Notes under the pieces: generated by a model
The model's database searches: none
Told to the model about the DNA's origin: nothing
Seen by the model: the letters and a program-made list of their open reading frames with translations, nothing else
DNA from: Clostridium sp.
GTDB taxonomy: Bacteria; Bacillota; Clostridia; Clostridiales; Clostridiaceae
Direction: 5' to 3'
Assembly: GCA_003539755.1 (NCBI GenBank)
Contig: DPOH01000257.1
Coordinates: 1-6,264 of the forward strand
Length of the DNA stretch: 6,264 nucleotides
Program-made: the position numbers and the translations under genes
Shown: piece after piece, positions 6,053-6,264 of the stretch
Layout of the letters: each line of letters opens with the position of its first letter
How positions within the stretch are numbered: the stretch's first letter is position 1

Positions 6053-6081
6053 TTGAAAAATTAACAAAAAATATTTATAAA
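6053..6081 (+). promoter_or_regulatory. Possible promoter reading toward the right edge
   Basis: TTGAAA (6053-6058) and TATAAA (6076-6081) are separated by 17 nt. A second -10-like TATAAT lies at 6097-6102. No start codon with a Shine-Dalgarno follows before the window ends, so any gene served would lie beyond it. Such matches are frequent by chance in DNA this AT-rich. Confidence 0.35.
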
Positions 6082-6264
6082 GTTTTTAGGTATTACTATA
6101 ATAACAATTAAATATCTATTTAATGTATTAATTATTGAATTATTGCCATACTATTTTTAAGATTAAACACCATCATTGCTGAAGAATTGTATTAAGATTA
6201 TGATTGTTTATGCGAGATTTTGGTATTAAGTTTATTAACTTTGTAGTGTTTTAATTGCTTGTAA
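6082..6264. other. Non-coding right end of the window
   Basis: Together with the terminator region before it, more than 300 bases follow GH42 without a gene. In this last part I see no open frame with a ribosome-binding site on either strand, no RNA gene, and no strong hairpin. ATG codons run into stops quickly (for example ATG at 6123 is followed by TAT and TAA). It could be the leader of a gene beyond the edge. Confidence 0.5.

Overview
The window looks like chromosomal DNA from a low-GC Gram-positive anaerobe, most likely Clostridium sensu stricto. Intergenic DNA is very AT-rich, codons favour TTA, AGA, ATA and AAA, Shine-Dalgarno sites are strong (AGGGAGG, AAGGTGA, AAAGGAG), promoters are sigma-A-like, and terminators are Rho-independent with T-runs. 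There is no mobile element, CRISPR array, tRNA or rRNA.

Layout, all on the + strand. Positions 1-170 are non-coding with nothing I can name. Positions 161-245 hold a promoter, a repeated TAGTAAAAAA element and a CcpA-type cre site. Gene 1 (246-2312) is a GH36 alpha-galactosidase. A strong terminator follows (2342-2376), then a second promoter carrying the same TAGTAAAAAA element and an extra 10-bp inverted repeat. Gene 2 (2513-3904) is a GPH-family sugar:cation symporter that is clearly MelB-like. A third hairpin-plus-T-run (3912-3960) lies in the 73-bp gap before gene 3 (3978-5933), a GH42 beta-galactosidase. A long-stem terminator (5975-6025) ends the cluster. The last 240 bases hold only a possible promoter for something beyond the right edge.

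The genes read as a cytoplasmic alpha/beta-galactoside pathway. The MelB-like carrier imports an intact galactoside, GH36 removes terminal alpha-galactose, and GH42 removes beta-galactose. None of the three proteins has a visible signal peptide, so hydrolysis is internal. No Leloir genes, sucrase, glucosidase or regulator gene lies in the window. Substrates that need both hydrolases (alpha-Gal on beta-Gal) would explain the grouping better than melibiose alone; this is inference.

The enzymes and carrier belong to known families. The part worth a second look is control: a shared upstream element at two promoters, a cre site over the first transcription start, and terminators after every gene, including one directly before GH42, which has no convincing promoter of its own. 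I see no clearly novel system here.
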